Source of the DNA: Atriophallophorus winterbourni
Lineage: Eukaryota > Platyhelminthes > Trematoda > Plagiorchiida > Microphallidae
Direction: 5' to 3'
Assembly: GCA_013407085.1 (NCBI GenBank)
Contig: JACCGJ010001771.1
Coordinates: 1-64,000, forward strand
DNA: 64,000 nucleotides
Position numbers and translations under genes: made by a program. Shown piece by piece: positions 19,806-33,100 of this stretch. Every line of letters begins with the position of its first letter. The first letter of the stretch is position 1. The notes under the pieces were generated by a model that was not told where the DNA came from, did no database searches, and saw only the letters and a program-made list of their open reading frames with translations.

Positions 19806-20945
19806 AGTAGTATGACGAATAGACTTGCACAGTGAGGATTCCATTAATTCATCATTGAACCCGTTATCCGAATGATGGCGAACGGTAAATTTTGCCGAAT
19901 GCACATTCACCTCCATTGACTAGGCTCATAGAACACAACATAGTATCAGAAAGGCCAAGTTAAAGATGATCAATTTACTTACACTGTGATAAGCTTTCAT
20001 TAAAATAAACTGCAACTAAACCTCTGGATATCAGGCACCGCGACGTAATAGTGATATTTCGGAATTAGGATCTCAGAACCAGTCGTGTATTGCTGGAACC
20101 AGGTGTCTCTCACAAATCTTACAAAGTTCAGCTATTTTTGGTTAAACATTGAGCATTTGTATACATAAATTTGATCCCCTCAATATTAACGATTGAGCTG
20201 TACTGTTTCAAAGTCATTGATCTGACGTACAGTGAGCCGGACGTTTTCAATTTCATGTCGAACAGCATCGAGATTGACATCAAACGTCGACTGCAATGAT
20301 GCATTAGGTGATATCAAAGAGGCACGATTGACCACGCTATGTTTTATGTCTGGCGGGAGTTTTGTGCGATAAGATTTCTTAAATAAATCCCAGGCATGCT
20401 AATCATTATCAATAATTTCCAAAAGGTTTGCACAATCAGATTGTACTATGTGCATTTGCAAAAGCATTTTCAAGGTCATTTCTGCAGCGGAATTTGACGT
20501 TCAATAAATATAAAGGTGATAGTATTTATAAGTTGCTTTCAGATAATCAGTACGTGATCTGATATTATACAAAAACACTGGCATTGCGAGAAAAAGTCAA
20601 TGAATGTTCCTTATAGCACTGATTTTTAGCGGATAATTTCCATCGAGGACACGTAAAGATCCCTGTAATTGATTTTCCAAACCTTTTCATTTTGATTGTT
20701 CGAAATAGATTGATCTGTCCTGAATATGAACCGTTTTCTTGTCATCTATGCGAAGGGAATTGATTCGACTAGGTCGAGGTCTGCTGTGGGTCATTTTATT
20801 TGGGTGCGGATTGAGGAATTATGTTGTAAAGTAAATACTAGAAAGCGAGAGGATGTTCTTTAATATAAATACTTGGGAATGCCATCATTATATAGATCAT
20901 CAGGTAGAACATCTGAATTAAAAACATCACGAATTTTTTCTATGG
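19806..20945. other. No recognised gene
   Basis: Mostly AT-rich. The minus strand has a ~100-codon stretch near 20190-20490 with few stops (PPDIKHSVVNRASLISPNAS) that looks protein-like but matches no family I recognise. It could be the tail of a decayed retroelement. Confidence 0.35.
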
Positions 20946-20949
20946 TAAG

Positions 20950-21260
20950 GAATGAAGCAGGTGTAATTTGTATTCATTTTAAAAGGAGGTTAGTCTGATA
21001 TATTTTGGAAGAAGATTCCACAGTTTAGCAATTTTAGTCGAATCAAAATTGTTCCTTTCTATAATACGTAACATTGTTTCACTGTTTTTCAAGCTATACT
21101 TATAATCATTTCGTATATGAAGATTCGAACTTATTTCTATATTATCCGTTGACAGTATTTTGAAGAATAAGATGAGATTATGCTTGAGTCTGCGAAACCA
21201 TGAGGGATCGAGGTCTAGTTGTATACATCTTTCTCTATAGGATTGTTTGATGTTATAGCC
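20950..21260 (-). pseudogene. Possible LINE 3' fragment, minus strand
   Basis: On the minus strand, YKYSLKNSETMLRIIERNNF and IAKLWNLLPKYIRLTSF resemble the final segment of CR1/Jockey-like LINEs (the .VWNSLP. motif). The support is one short motif, so the call is weak. Confidence 0.35.
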
Positions 21261-21935
21261 GATGATGGATTCCGAGAATCACTGTCAGCTTCAGAGACAT
21301 TCAAAAAAATACGGCTCCGTTTGTTGTTATCAATTTAATTGGGTCGATTCCCGTTCGGTGTTGTTTTTACCCACATTGACCATTGCAAAACACTTTTCAA
21401 CGCCATTTTGTTCGGCTGGTCTTTTGAAGTGGACGTGTTTGAGTTATTTTCATAACTTCCCTGGGTGTCATTTGGGAACAATTTAACATTTTCAGATAGA
21501 AACAGAAAGGAATCTTCATCTTACGGATCGAGATAACCGCTGTTTTAGTTTCCAAGTTACTTTAGTATGAAAATATACAAAACTCAGAAAATCTACAACA
21601 TTTTTTTCAAACTTTGCAGCCTATTCAAAAGTGGATATTACTGCCAAAACGGGCATGAGCTACACACTGAGACAGACGTAACTTAAGAAACTTTTCGCAA
21701 TGTCCCAGTCAAATTGACTTCCTTAATTCGCGAACATAAGTAATATCATCATGTTATTCTGGCAGAACAAATAGAAAGACATCCTAAGAATCTCAATATG
21801 ATCGTAAACAACGCGAATGATGTTACAGTTGAAGTTATTGTAATTCAGACAGAGAATGAATAAAAAAATTAATTTGAGTATACCGCTGATGTTCTTTTAA
21901 CATTTTATGCACAAGTATTTTTCCAAAAGAGGTAT
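21261..21935. other. No recognised gene
   Basis: Open frames on the plus strand (21262-21486) show no family features. Probably decayed repeat or unique intergenic sequence. Confidence 0.35.
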
Positions 21936-21939
21936 CAAT

Positions 21940-23360
21940 GCCGACAAATTTGTCATGTTCAATATAGGTGGAAAGCCTAAGTGACGTCAATGTGAATCCT
22001 AAGGTTGTGCGAAAGAATTTACGCAACCTCAACGTTGAAAAATCGCAGGGTATAGACGAAAACGCCAAGTATTCTGAGATCACGTAACCTGAGCTTAGCA
22101 AAATTTTATGTGATTGATTTAAACACTCGTTTGATCCGAGAATCATACTGGTTGACTGGAAAAAATGAAGTTATTACACCGATCTATAAATGCTGCAGTC
22201 ATCAGGATAGTGGCGATTAGTGAGTGGTTTCTAAAGTAATCAAAAGCTGGTGTGTGAAAGTGTTATCAAGCACCTCGAGTGCAATGAAATATTTTAGGAC
22301 ACAGTATGGATTTATAAAACATTCTAATCATTGACTAAGTTACTCACGACTTTAAAAGATTATACAAATATTTGAAGAACATGCCACACATTCATATGTC
22401 TTAAGCTGCGAACGTGTTGATCACTTTTCAGAGCTTTGGAAGCTACATGATATTAACGTCTTTGTAAACATGTTACCTTATTTTAGAAGGTAACTTCTGA
22501 ATTCAAAGAGTAAGTCAAAAAGTATGACAAAAGTTTGGGAACTATTTAGGTCGCAGAAGTTGTACAACAGTACTCAGCACATACCATTATTAAAATTTAT
22601 AAATTATCAACGCGATGTAAACTTGTTATTTTTGCTGACGATGTAAAAATATGAATAGAGGTAATTCTACTGAAAATTGTTTAGTGTTACAAGCAAACTT
22701 GAATAAACTGCACTGGTGAGCAATTTCTAAAGATCTCTCATTCAATTTCCGCAAGTCAAAATTTTACACGTTGGAACACCCTTTCTGTTTTCATACACAC
22801 AAAACAATCACGCGGATGAGTTGATAACATAAGAGAGATCTTTGTATGTGTTTATGATAAATTTGAATATAACAGTCTGCAGCGCGATGCAGACCATAAG
22901 GGTCAATACAGTGCACTCGGTTTAATCAGGCAAATTTCCGATGGGTTCCCATCACACCATTGGCCGAAGGTACTCAATACGTACAGACACTTAGTTGTAA
23001 ACCATGCAGGGCAAGCTTGTACATCATGGATGTAAATAGACATTTTGCTACTTCCAAGGATTTATCATAAGGCAAGTAAATTTTTCCCGGATTACAAAAT
23101 AACTAGACTCGGATTGTGCACTCTCGAGCGCAGGCGCATTAAAGTTGACCCAATCTTAAACTACGGGATAAGAAATACGAGGTCCCATCCACTCAGAGAT
23201 CTATTGAAAATAAGTTCCTGTTTTCAGAAAAGCAGTCACAATCTGACACTTTATACACTATATTCCCGATTAAACTGTCGCCGTACTTTTATGCAGTCGT
23301 GTGAGATTTCAGTGAAATATTGTGCCGCCAGAAATTATGTCCTTCGCTGAATAAATGATA
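21940..23360 (+). pseudogene. LINE (CR1-type) RT fragment, plus strand
   Basis: Read across frames, the segment gives LRNLNVEKSQGIDE, ILVDWKK, TSVIKHLECNEI-like and LLTTLKDYTNI text, then KLVIFADDVKI with the catalytic box at 22631-22648. Further on it gives GHPLRDLLKI-like text and SHNLTLYTLYSRLNCRRTF, and ends VKYCAARNYV at about 23348. The order is finger, palm, thumb and C-terminal region of a CR1-like RT. Dozens of stops and frameshifts show an old copy. Confidence 0.75.
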
Positions 23361-24122
23361 TTTACGCGACCGTTTTTATATTTTATGTTGTTACTGAATA
23401 CTTGAAGTGCTTTCGTTTCGAACACACTTCAAAAAAACAAATTTACCTTAACATTATTCCGGTCGACATTTTCACACTCCATCTCAGAATTTGGATTACG
23501 TTTCCCTCCTCCAACAAGCCACACGAATCAAACATAAGAGCAATATTTTTTAAAGTTCATACGTATATCCTATAACATCGTAAATTTATTTTATTTTTTC
23601 ATCCAAATTTCGAATATTGGATCTATTGTCTGTAGTATACGTATCAAAGGACAAACAAAACAAAATTGTCAGTAGTGATCGCTCCTCAGAAACATTCCAC
23701 CAACAGAAATTTTGGACGCTCGATTGACTTTTCGCTACTTATTGTCACGTGTCCTGAAAGACTATATATTAGTGAAGATTATATTTTCCAAAAAGTAAAT
23801 AAATTACAGTCCTTTGGCAAACATGTATTTACCCATCGAAATGGGATCCAAGCTTAAATAACAAATCATTCGAATAAAGTATGCAGCAATGAAGCAACAT
23901 TCAACCAACTTCAGCCAACTTGCACTTGATATAATAATGACATTAACTGAGAGTAATATCACAAGGGAGAAGCTAAGGACGGTGAATGGCTATAATCGCA
24001 CTATAAAAGGGCATGATTGTTGGGTGCATTTATATTAAGATAGTCAGGCACCAAGTGTTGTTACATTGTTTTAGCTTATTTCCTAAATCTTTTTTGTCCA
24101 ATCCGAGCTGTCCATGTGGTAA
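23361..24122. other. Intergenic region upstream of DNAJB11
   Basis: No gene is visible. 23715-23765 shares GACGCTCGATTG..TTTCGCTACTTA with 1128-1175. The DNAJB11 promoter and 5' UTR should lie in the last few hundred bases, but no TATA box or initiator could be assigned with confidence. Confidence 0.4.
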
Positions 24123-24181
24123 ATGGCGCGAATTTGGTTCGTTGTTTATTTTTGCATCTGTATTCCTTCGATTTTTTGCGA
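24123..24181 (+). CDS. DNAJB11: DNAJB11 exon 1 (signal peptide)
   Basis: 59 nt from the ATG to ..TTTTGCGA, followed by the donor GTACGT. It encodes the hydrophobic signal peptide and ends in phase 2. Reading straight through would hit TAA at 24201, so splicing is required. Confidence 0.85.
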
Positions 24182-27100
24182 GTACGTGCCATTGTTATTG
24201 TAATACGATCCATCTAGAAAAGAATATTATCGTAGACTACAGGTCTCTAAAGAAGCCACTACAATTGAAATTCAACGACAGTTCCGACGTTTAGCGAAAG
24301 AGGTTCACCCTGACAAAAATAAAAACAATCCAGAAGCTCAAGCAAAGTTCCAAAAACTCGCCGAGGCTTATGAGGTAAACATCAAAATATCTTATATGCA
24401 TATGCATAATTCCTGTCTGGTTTTTCCTTCCACCGGTTGAGTCTTTGATCATAATAAACTTGATTGATTTGATGAGTATTCGGGATGCATAATGAAGATA
24501 TTTATCTGTCACAGATTCCTACCGATTTAAAAGATTAAATGTTTTTATTTTTATTGGTGATTTTATCGACATCCTACGATGTTGGACATCGAAGCGCGTT
24601 TTATGGGTTGCGATTGTGCTTGATTGTTAGATGAAAATTTAGTTACAATGTAATGGAATCAAACGGAAAACAATCCATTTTGTGGCTGCATTATTCAAAT
24701 ATCAACACTACTTTACTAAGTAATTTTAAGGCTCAAGTAAACTGTAACGCTTAATCGGTTTGCATACCGATGTGATTTCAATATAAAATTAATGGAAGGC
24801 TCTTTGACACTTAGCTCCCTGTTGTTTTACGGGAGAAAAACAGCAACCAAATATCCAGCGACTATAGCTTTTCTCGTCTCTATATTTGCGGATCGAGGCA
24901 GGGCTGGCACAATGTACATGACGTCCGATTTTCAATCGCCTGGTTTCAGGTTTAGGAAATGTAATTAGTTTAGATCTCCACTCTATTCATGTACAAAATG
25001 GTTACCAACAATAGTTGGAAAAATAACTGTGACGGCTTATCGCCCTGTTTAAAATGTGAACACATTTATAGAGTAGCTTTATGTTAAAGAAATTGGGGTA
25101 AATCCCCCGTGGCCCCTTATGTGCCACTACATCCTGATAAGGAAAATGTGCGAGTGATCACGCTCGGTATCATAAAAGCATTTGCATTTAATGCCAACTA
25201 TCGCGTTTTGAAGAATTGATACAAGCCTTAAGCTAACCATCAACTTACATCACCTCTATTTGCTTAATTTTCGATCGCATTTTCTATTGTCATATCGTTT
25301 GTATACTTTTAAACATTTGTCATAACCCATCGTTCGACAAGAAAGTGTCATAGACGCCATTTTGACCACTGAAGAGCTTGGGTAAACTTTCCAATTGTAT
25401 GAATTTACTTATCTATAACACGATGGATCCAACATTACGACCAAGATTCTTCGACGCCGATCCCAACTCACCAGATGCACCCAAACGCTGGAATCATTGG
25501 TTTCGCACATTTAATACTTATCTGAACTCTGTGGAGCCTTCCAAATCTGACAAACTTGAAACGCTCATTCATTTCCTGGATCCTCTGGTGTATGATAATA
25601 TTGCGGACTGTGCCGATTACAATTCTGCGATAGATGCGTTGCGACAACTTTATATCCGCCCTAAAAATATTATTTATGCTAGATATCTCTTGCAAACGTG
25701 CAAACAAGAACCTGACCAAGACGTTGATCAGTTTGTGCTAAAACTAAAGTCTTTGGCCAAGGATTGTGAATTCAAAACTGTCACTGCAGTGGAATATCAA
25801 AACGAATGTATCCGAGATGCTGTGATAAACGGAATTCAGTCCTCTTCTATTCGCGAAAAACTGTTGGCGCAGTCGGAACTCAGTCTAGACGGAGCACACA
25901 GACTTGCGAGATCTCTTGAATTAGCTCACAAACATTCTCAGTCATATACAGGTAATCAGTCCTTCTCATGTTCAGCGATCCCATCCACACAACAGAAACC
26001 GGCCGAGCCCTCACCACAGTCTAATCTGTGTGGCGATCATACCACTGCTTTATCAACATCCATGCAAACTTGTTATTTCTGTGGTTATACCCGACATCCT
26101 CGTTCAAAATGCCCTGCACGAGAATCAGTGTGCAATCTTTGTGGCAAAAGAGGTCATTTTCAGCGCGTATGCCGTTCGAAAACTAGACTCAATCACCATA
26201 CAAACTGCGCGTTGATGCCAGTTTTATCATCTATGTCTGTTGCCGCTGCACCTGCTTGCTTATCCCGCACTATCACAACTGTTGAAATCAACGGAATTTC
26301 CCTCCGTGCTCTTGTCGATACTGGGAGTTCTTGTAGTTTTATCAGCTCTAACATAGTAAATTCATACAATTGGAAAGTTTACCCAAGCTCTTCAGTGGTC
26401 AAAATGGCGTCTATGACACTCTCTTGTCGAACGATGGGTTATTGTTCTGTATCCATTCAATACGGATGTGCCCTATATAAAAATTTCAAACTATTCGTAC
26501 TACCTAATCTCTGCACTGAAGTCCTATTTGGACATGACTTCCTTGGTCTGCACTCCAAGATCGAAATTCCATTCGGTGGTGATCGTGATGCATTTACCCT
26601 CTGCGGCTTGACTGCTGCAAGCGTTGAATCTCCCTCACTCTTTACGAACTTGTCGCCAGCTTGCAAGCCTATTGCAACCAAATCGAGAAGACATTGCCCA
26701 GATGATGAACAATTCATAAGAATTGAAGTTGACCGCTTGTTGCAAGAAGGCATAATTGAGTATTCAACGTCACCATGGAGAGCCCAAGTGCTTATCACAA
26801 AGAATACGAACCACAAACGTCGAATGGTCGTGGATTACAGTCAGACCATCAATCAGTTTACATATTTGGATGCGTACCCATTGCCGCGTCTTGATAAAAT
26901 GATTGAAGAGATCTCACGCTTCGGAATTTATAGTACTTTGGACCTTTTATCTGCTTACCATCAAATTCCGATAGCTGCAACCGACCGTCCATATACCGCT
27001 TTTGAAGCTTCTGGTAGCTTATTCCAGTTTTGCCGCATACCGTTTGGTGTTACAAATGGTGTAGCATGTTTTCAACGCGCTATGGACGGCATCATTAAGT

Positions 27101-30100
27101 CCGAAAATTTGAAAAACACGTATGCCTACATAGACAACGTCACGGTTTGTGGTAACACTCAGGAGGAGCATGATGCTCATTTCGAGTCGTTCATGAAAGC
27201 TACAAGGAAGTATGGAATAACACTTAATGATAGTAAGACTGTCACCGCCGCCAAGGAGATCTGTCTCTTGGGTTACAAGGTTTCCAAAGGTGTGATTAGA
27301 CCTGACCCAGAACGTATGGAACCTATTCGTAAACTACCACCCCCACGTAACGCTAAAGAATTGCAACGCGTGATTGGAATGTTTGCTTACTACTCTCATT
27401 GGATACCTACGTTTTCTGACAAAATAAATAAACTGGTCAAAAACAAAACATTCCCTCTACCTGACGACGTCCATTCAACCTTTGAAAATCTGAAAAGCGA
27501 ACTTGAATGTGCCATACTTATTACGATAGACTATAATGAACCATTGGTCATCGAAACAGATGCTTCTGATGTCGCCATTGCCGCTTCTCTTAGCCAAAAC
27601 CATAAACCCATTGCCTTTTTCTCGAGGACACTCAATCCTAGCGAAAAAAATCACTCGGCTGTAGAGAAGGAGGCATACGCCATTGTTGAATCCATCAGGA
27701 AATGGAGGCACTATCTACTTGGTAGACCATTTAAACTGGTCACTGACCAGCGCTCGGTTGCATTTATGTATGGTGGCAGCCAAAAGAGTAAAATCAAAAA
27801 CGATAAGATACAGCGCTGGAAAATCGAGCTTTCCGAATACAAGTATGATGTTGTGTATCGACCGGGTAAAGAAAACCATGTTGCGGACACTTTATCACGT
27901 AACATCTGTGCGTCCATTACTAACCCTGAACAACTGAAGGAGCTGCACACCTCACTCTGCCATCCAGGAATCACCCGAATGTTTCATTTTGTCCGGTGCA
28001 AAAATCTTCCTTATTCGGTAGACGATGTCAAACGAGTCATTGCCAATTGCAGAGTGTGTGCTGAACTAAAGCCAAGGTTTTTCAAGTCTTCCGGTACCCT
28101 TATTAAAGCCACACAGCCTTTCGAGCGTCTAAGTATAGATTTCAAAGGTCCTTTACCTTCAAGTACTCGAAATCGCTATTTGTTAACATTAATAGACGAA
28201 TTCTCTCGATTCCCTTTTGCCTTTCCATGTGCGGATATGTCATCAGCTACTGTGATTGGCTGTCTCACACAACTTTTCACTTTGTTCGGGATGCCTGCCT
28301 ATATCCACTCTGACAGAGGTTCGTCATTCTTGTCTTCTGAACTCAAAAACTTTCTGACTGAGAAAGGAATCGCCATGAGTCACACATCAGCATATAATCC
28401 ACAAGGCAACGGCCAGGTAGAACGTCTCAATGGCACACTTTGGAAAACAATCAGCCTTGCTCTGAAAACTCATAATTTACCGATAACTCGTTGGGAGACT
28501 GTTTTACCTGATGCTCTACACAGCCTCCGGTCATTGCTGTGCACATCTACGAATCACACACCTCATGAACGCATGTTTCAGTATGCTCGACGCTCTTGTT
28601 CTGGGACCTCTCTGCCTTCTTGGCTAACTACGCCAGGTTCGGTCCTCCTGCAGCGATGCGATCGGTCATCTAAGTATCAACCGTTGGTGGAAGAAGTGGA
28701 GCTTCTGAGTTGTAACCCTCATTACGCTCGTATTGCTCATCAAGATGGCAGAACGGAAACTGTATCACTCCGCCGTTTAGCCCCAACAGTTCGGGAAACG
28801 ACAACAGACCCTTGTGATCATCCTGACTCCGATACAAACATCGAACAAAGGACCTCGGATGTAACACAGGAAGACCACAACAATAATTCCCGATCAGTGG
28901 AGATGTTGCCGATGTCATCGCATGAAACCCTTACCCCTACTTACCCGGAACTACTAGAAAAGCAGCAACGGGTTCGCCCCTACGATCTGAGAAATCGTGA
29001 AGCCTAAAATTAATTTGGCCTTCAATCGTACGAGCTGACTCAAAACAAAGCCGGGGTGAATGTCATGATTGTTACTTGTTTGTGATGTACACCTTTTGCA
29101 TACAGTTACTAAACTTTCATATTTACATTTCAGCTCATGTACTCTCGTTCTAGATAAGTAAAGCGTTACTTATTCTATACTAACGTGACTTCCTTTTGAA
29201 CTCAATTCGGATCAGATTCTACAACGTTACAACATTGAAATCGGTTCGTACGAATTCGTTCATTTCTCACAACAATGATGCAACACATCGGTACTTAGCA
29301 GCTAAACAGCGTCACTTTCTTTTTCGAGAAGATTCAACGCATAATTCATCATCCTTCGAATGTTACTGCTTGCCATCCCACTTTTTATTTAATTAGAACG
29401 CAGTTCTACGTATGTTATAGGTAGTATATGAAATCACTTCATTGGTTCAAATCTTGTATTCCTAATTAATTTATTTTTCGAAATGCTAGCGTCTTTTTGT
29501 TTTCTCATTTATGCTCGACTTGTTTCACAGGTTTTAGGTGATCCGAAGCAACGTGAAATATATGACAAACATGGCGAGGAAGGGTTGAAACAACATGCCC
29601 GTGGTGAACATCATTTCAATCCGTTTGAGAGCTTCTTTGGTTTTGGTTTCGATTTTGGTGAAGAACATTCGCCAGATGCTGTTCGTGGGCATGATGTGAT
29701 CATGGACCTTTGGGTAACGTTGGAAGAACTATATTCCGGTGAATTTGTCGAGATAACCCGGGTCAAATTAAATAAAAAGCCTGCTGAAGGTACTCGCAAA
29801 TGTCGTTGCAGGCGTGAAACACGAGCAACTGCTTTGGGTCCTGGACAATTTCAAATGCACCAGGTCGAAGTTTGTGATGATTGCCCCAATATCTCGTATG
29901 TTTATTCACTCTGATCGGGGTTTTTTCGTAATGGTTCACCGAGTTTTTCTATTTTTTCAAGAACTTGCTACCTTAACATTCCAGCATTTTTCTTAATTGT
30001 TCAAATCTATGCTTTTTCTGTAACTCAACAAGTAAAATCGTAATTACCCATTTAAATAATCGTTTACAAATTACGATTTCAAACAACTATTTTACGACTT

Positions 30101-33100
30101 TTTCATCCGCCCTATACCTAGGGTTACTGTGCTACAACAAATCTTATCGACAATCAGCTGTAATTCAGCATCTTTTAGTCTCCACAACCATTATTTCTAT
30201 CTGGATTTCCTGTCTATCCCAGAGTAATCTGACTAACGCAGCCCCACAGTCTATTAGACCGACTTGCTCCCTCATGCATGTACGTTTATTCTTATCGGAT
30301 GTGTGTGTATGAAATCAAACCTCATCTATGCAAAGTGACGCACACTCAGACTTCACGTGGACTAAAATACCGTCAGGCTGCCCAGGCCTAGAAAGATATG
30401 AGAAATAAAAATAAAATAAGAATGGCAGTGAGACAGGCGCTTTTCGCATGCATTCCACTACAGGTGGCAAATAAATTTGACACTTTTTTCCTTCATATCA
30501 CAGAAGTGCTGCGCGATTGCACATCCGTGCAATCGGACAGAGAATAATATGTCATGATCTCATCCACCGCTTATTCGCGTAATACCCCCACATGTGTATG
30601 TTGAACTTTGTGACATCGATTGCATCGTATCTGCCAGCGCAAAGGTTTTTAATCATTTTTTCTCAGTTTTGAACGAGAAGAACGTCATTTGGAGGTGGAA
30701 ATTGAACCTGGTATGAGAGATGGCCATATTTATCCGTTCGGTGGTGAAGGCGAGCCAGAACCAGATGGTGATCATGGTGACCTCAAATTTAAAATACGGC
30801 AACTAAAGTGAGTATATTTACCAGTTCGTGCTCGTGAATTGATCTTAGTCACTTTCAAAGGCCTTTCGATCTTACATTGTGTGCATGAGTGTAAAGATGG
30901 TTACTGTGATGAATGTCAAGAACCATCATCATGCACAGCGTTACACCGATAGCAATTACTGAATGCTTAACGGCCATGAAGACATCACACCATAACATTT
31001 AAAATGGGCGAAAAAGGGCTTTGACGTCAGGGGTTTCGGTCTCTACAGACAACTTGGTGCCATCTCAAATACCACATTATCGCTTTACCTATCTGAACGT
31101 CTTATTAGGTCATGACCGCTATGTTTCATAGATGTGGCTCAGAATTGTGTTCACTGGCGGCCTTGTTGTAGGCATCTTCCCGGAGCGTTTGATTAATATT
31201 GTATGCTGTCAGGTGGAACGGCGAAAAAAGCTTGATGCATGTCTCTGAAAAATGCAAGGAAGTCATCGTGTTGATATCGCTTTATTCGTTTACAACACTT
31301 GATTAAACGTGTTTGATTTGAATTGTAGGCACGTCATCTCATTGTCCGTACCTAACCATTTAAAGGTTCCATAGTTTTCTAGGTCCCGTCCTCGACCATT
31401 TAAGAACTCGTTACTTTTCAGCAGTGTAATGCTGTTCATGATCATGACGCCTTCACACCATATTCTACGTCATCTTTGGGACAACAATGTTTTTTAGTTT
31501 TATATTTTCGTTAACTCACATTTTCAGTGTCATCTTGCAATCCATGATTCGTTTATCTATCAAAGGAATCGGGCATCCCTGATGATGGCATCTAGTTGCA
31601 GCTGTCTCTTTTCACGAGTTTGAATTAATTGCAATTCTTACCTATTGTGAACCTCTAAAAGATTCAACCCATCTTTGTATGCTTGAATTACGCCACAGAT
31701 TGGTTTGCTTTGGTTAAACATTTGTTGATTTTTCGATATAATTGTTACGTGATTGCAAAGCTATCAAAAAGATTTCATTCGTCTACTTTTGTCATTCGGT
31801 GCAATATAACAAAGTTATACTTTTACTATATATATGAATACACCAACCTATCTTTTCGTTCTTGATCTAATGTATAGTCTTGCCATGTTAACGCTTCCTT
31901 TATTTTTATACGAATTTGTTATTCTGGTCTTTTAGGCATCCGCGCTTCCAGAGACGCGGTGATGATCTTCATACTAATTTAACTCTTACCTTGGTTGAGT
32001 CGCTGATCGGTTTTCATCTATCGCTACCACACCTTGATGGCCATAAAGTGAGTATTCATTCCTATGTATTCTCTATATACGTGCTTAGTATTCTGCTTTT
32101 GAATTAAGTCTTTTCGAATGACGAAATTGTGTGGAACTATTTGTTGAGACATGGACTGCCCCCAAAAATTTTGATCATCATCATCATCAAAGACAGCATT
32201 ACACAGGTAGCACGTACCGAATGCTTAACTGCCATACAACCATGAAAAAGTAAAATCCTAAAAGATGGGGAAGGGTGGGACTTAAATTGCTACGGCTTCT
32301 ATAGAAGAGTAAGCACAAACAAACTGGGAAGAGGTGCCTACACCTCGAATGGAACATGCATTCAAACAAGTTTCGTGAACGAGTAGAGCAACATCAGCAC
32401 GGCAGCTTCCTTGCGGCTTTCACTGTCATGCATCATAACAAGCTTTTCTCGTCACTCCGCTTGACAACATACAAGGTTATGCAAACACTCCAAGAAGATG
32501 CTTAGTGCAAGACCGCCATTGAACACGGTTTCGGGACATATCCTGAAGCGTAACTAACCATTGCGATATATGATCGCGGGGACACCAGCCTGGAAGACGC
32601 GCTGCGCCTACTTTGGAAAGGTTACTAGTAAGAATTTTTAGCTGCCTATGCCATGTGACGGTTTGGCCACCCCGAGATTTACGCCAATCAGGATGTGGCG
32701 TCGCAAAAAGAATCTGTTTCGGAAGTCGGTGGTCCGGCATCCGTAAAACGTGACCCAACCAGCGTAACCTATGCAGGTTGATCTGCTTCTCTATATCGAC
32801 ATTACTACCAAACAACTTATTTCGGAGAGCATCGGTGCGCATACGATTGTAACAGCTAACTCCTAGAATGCTGCGGAGACACCGGTTGTCGAATACTTGG
32901 AGACGCTGAATGTGTTCTTTACGTAAGGTCCAGGTTTCGCACCCATACAGTAACACAGCCCGCACTGTCGCTTTATAGACTCTACCCTTGAGTAGCAGAG
33001 ACAGTCCTTTCTGACGCCAGAGGTGACCTAGGTTGCGGAATGCTACGGTCGCTTTAGAAATGCGTGCCGAGACCTCGTTATCTAACGATGCAGAATTATT

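Larger units (their letters stand above)
25378..29234 (+). mobile_element. Gypsy retrotransposon with intact Gag-Pol, in DNAJB11 intron 2
   Basis: An uninterrupted Gag-Pol frame is followed by a purine-rich tract (AAAGCCGGGG at 29047) and a possible 3' LTR beginning TGTCATGATTG at 29060 and ending near ACAACA at 29234. It lies in the same orientation as DNAJB11. A matching 5' LTR is not apparent between 24400 and 25400, so the 5' end may be truncated or the LTRs diverged. The intact frame argues for a young copy. Confidence 0.85.

Noticed and set aside
18733..19830. Open frames of more than 350 codons on both strands
   Set aside because: They run through the 1000-base N gap and consist of undetermined residues.
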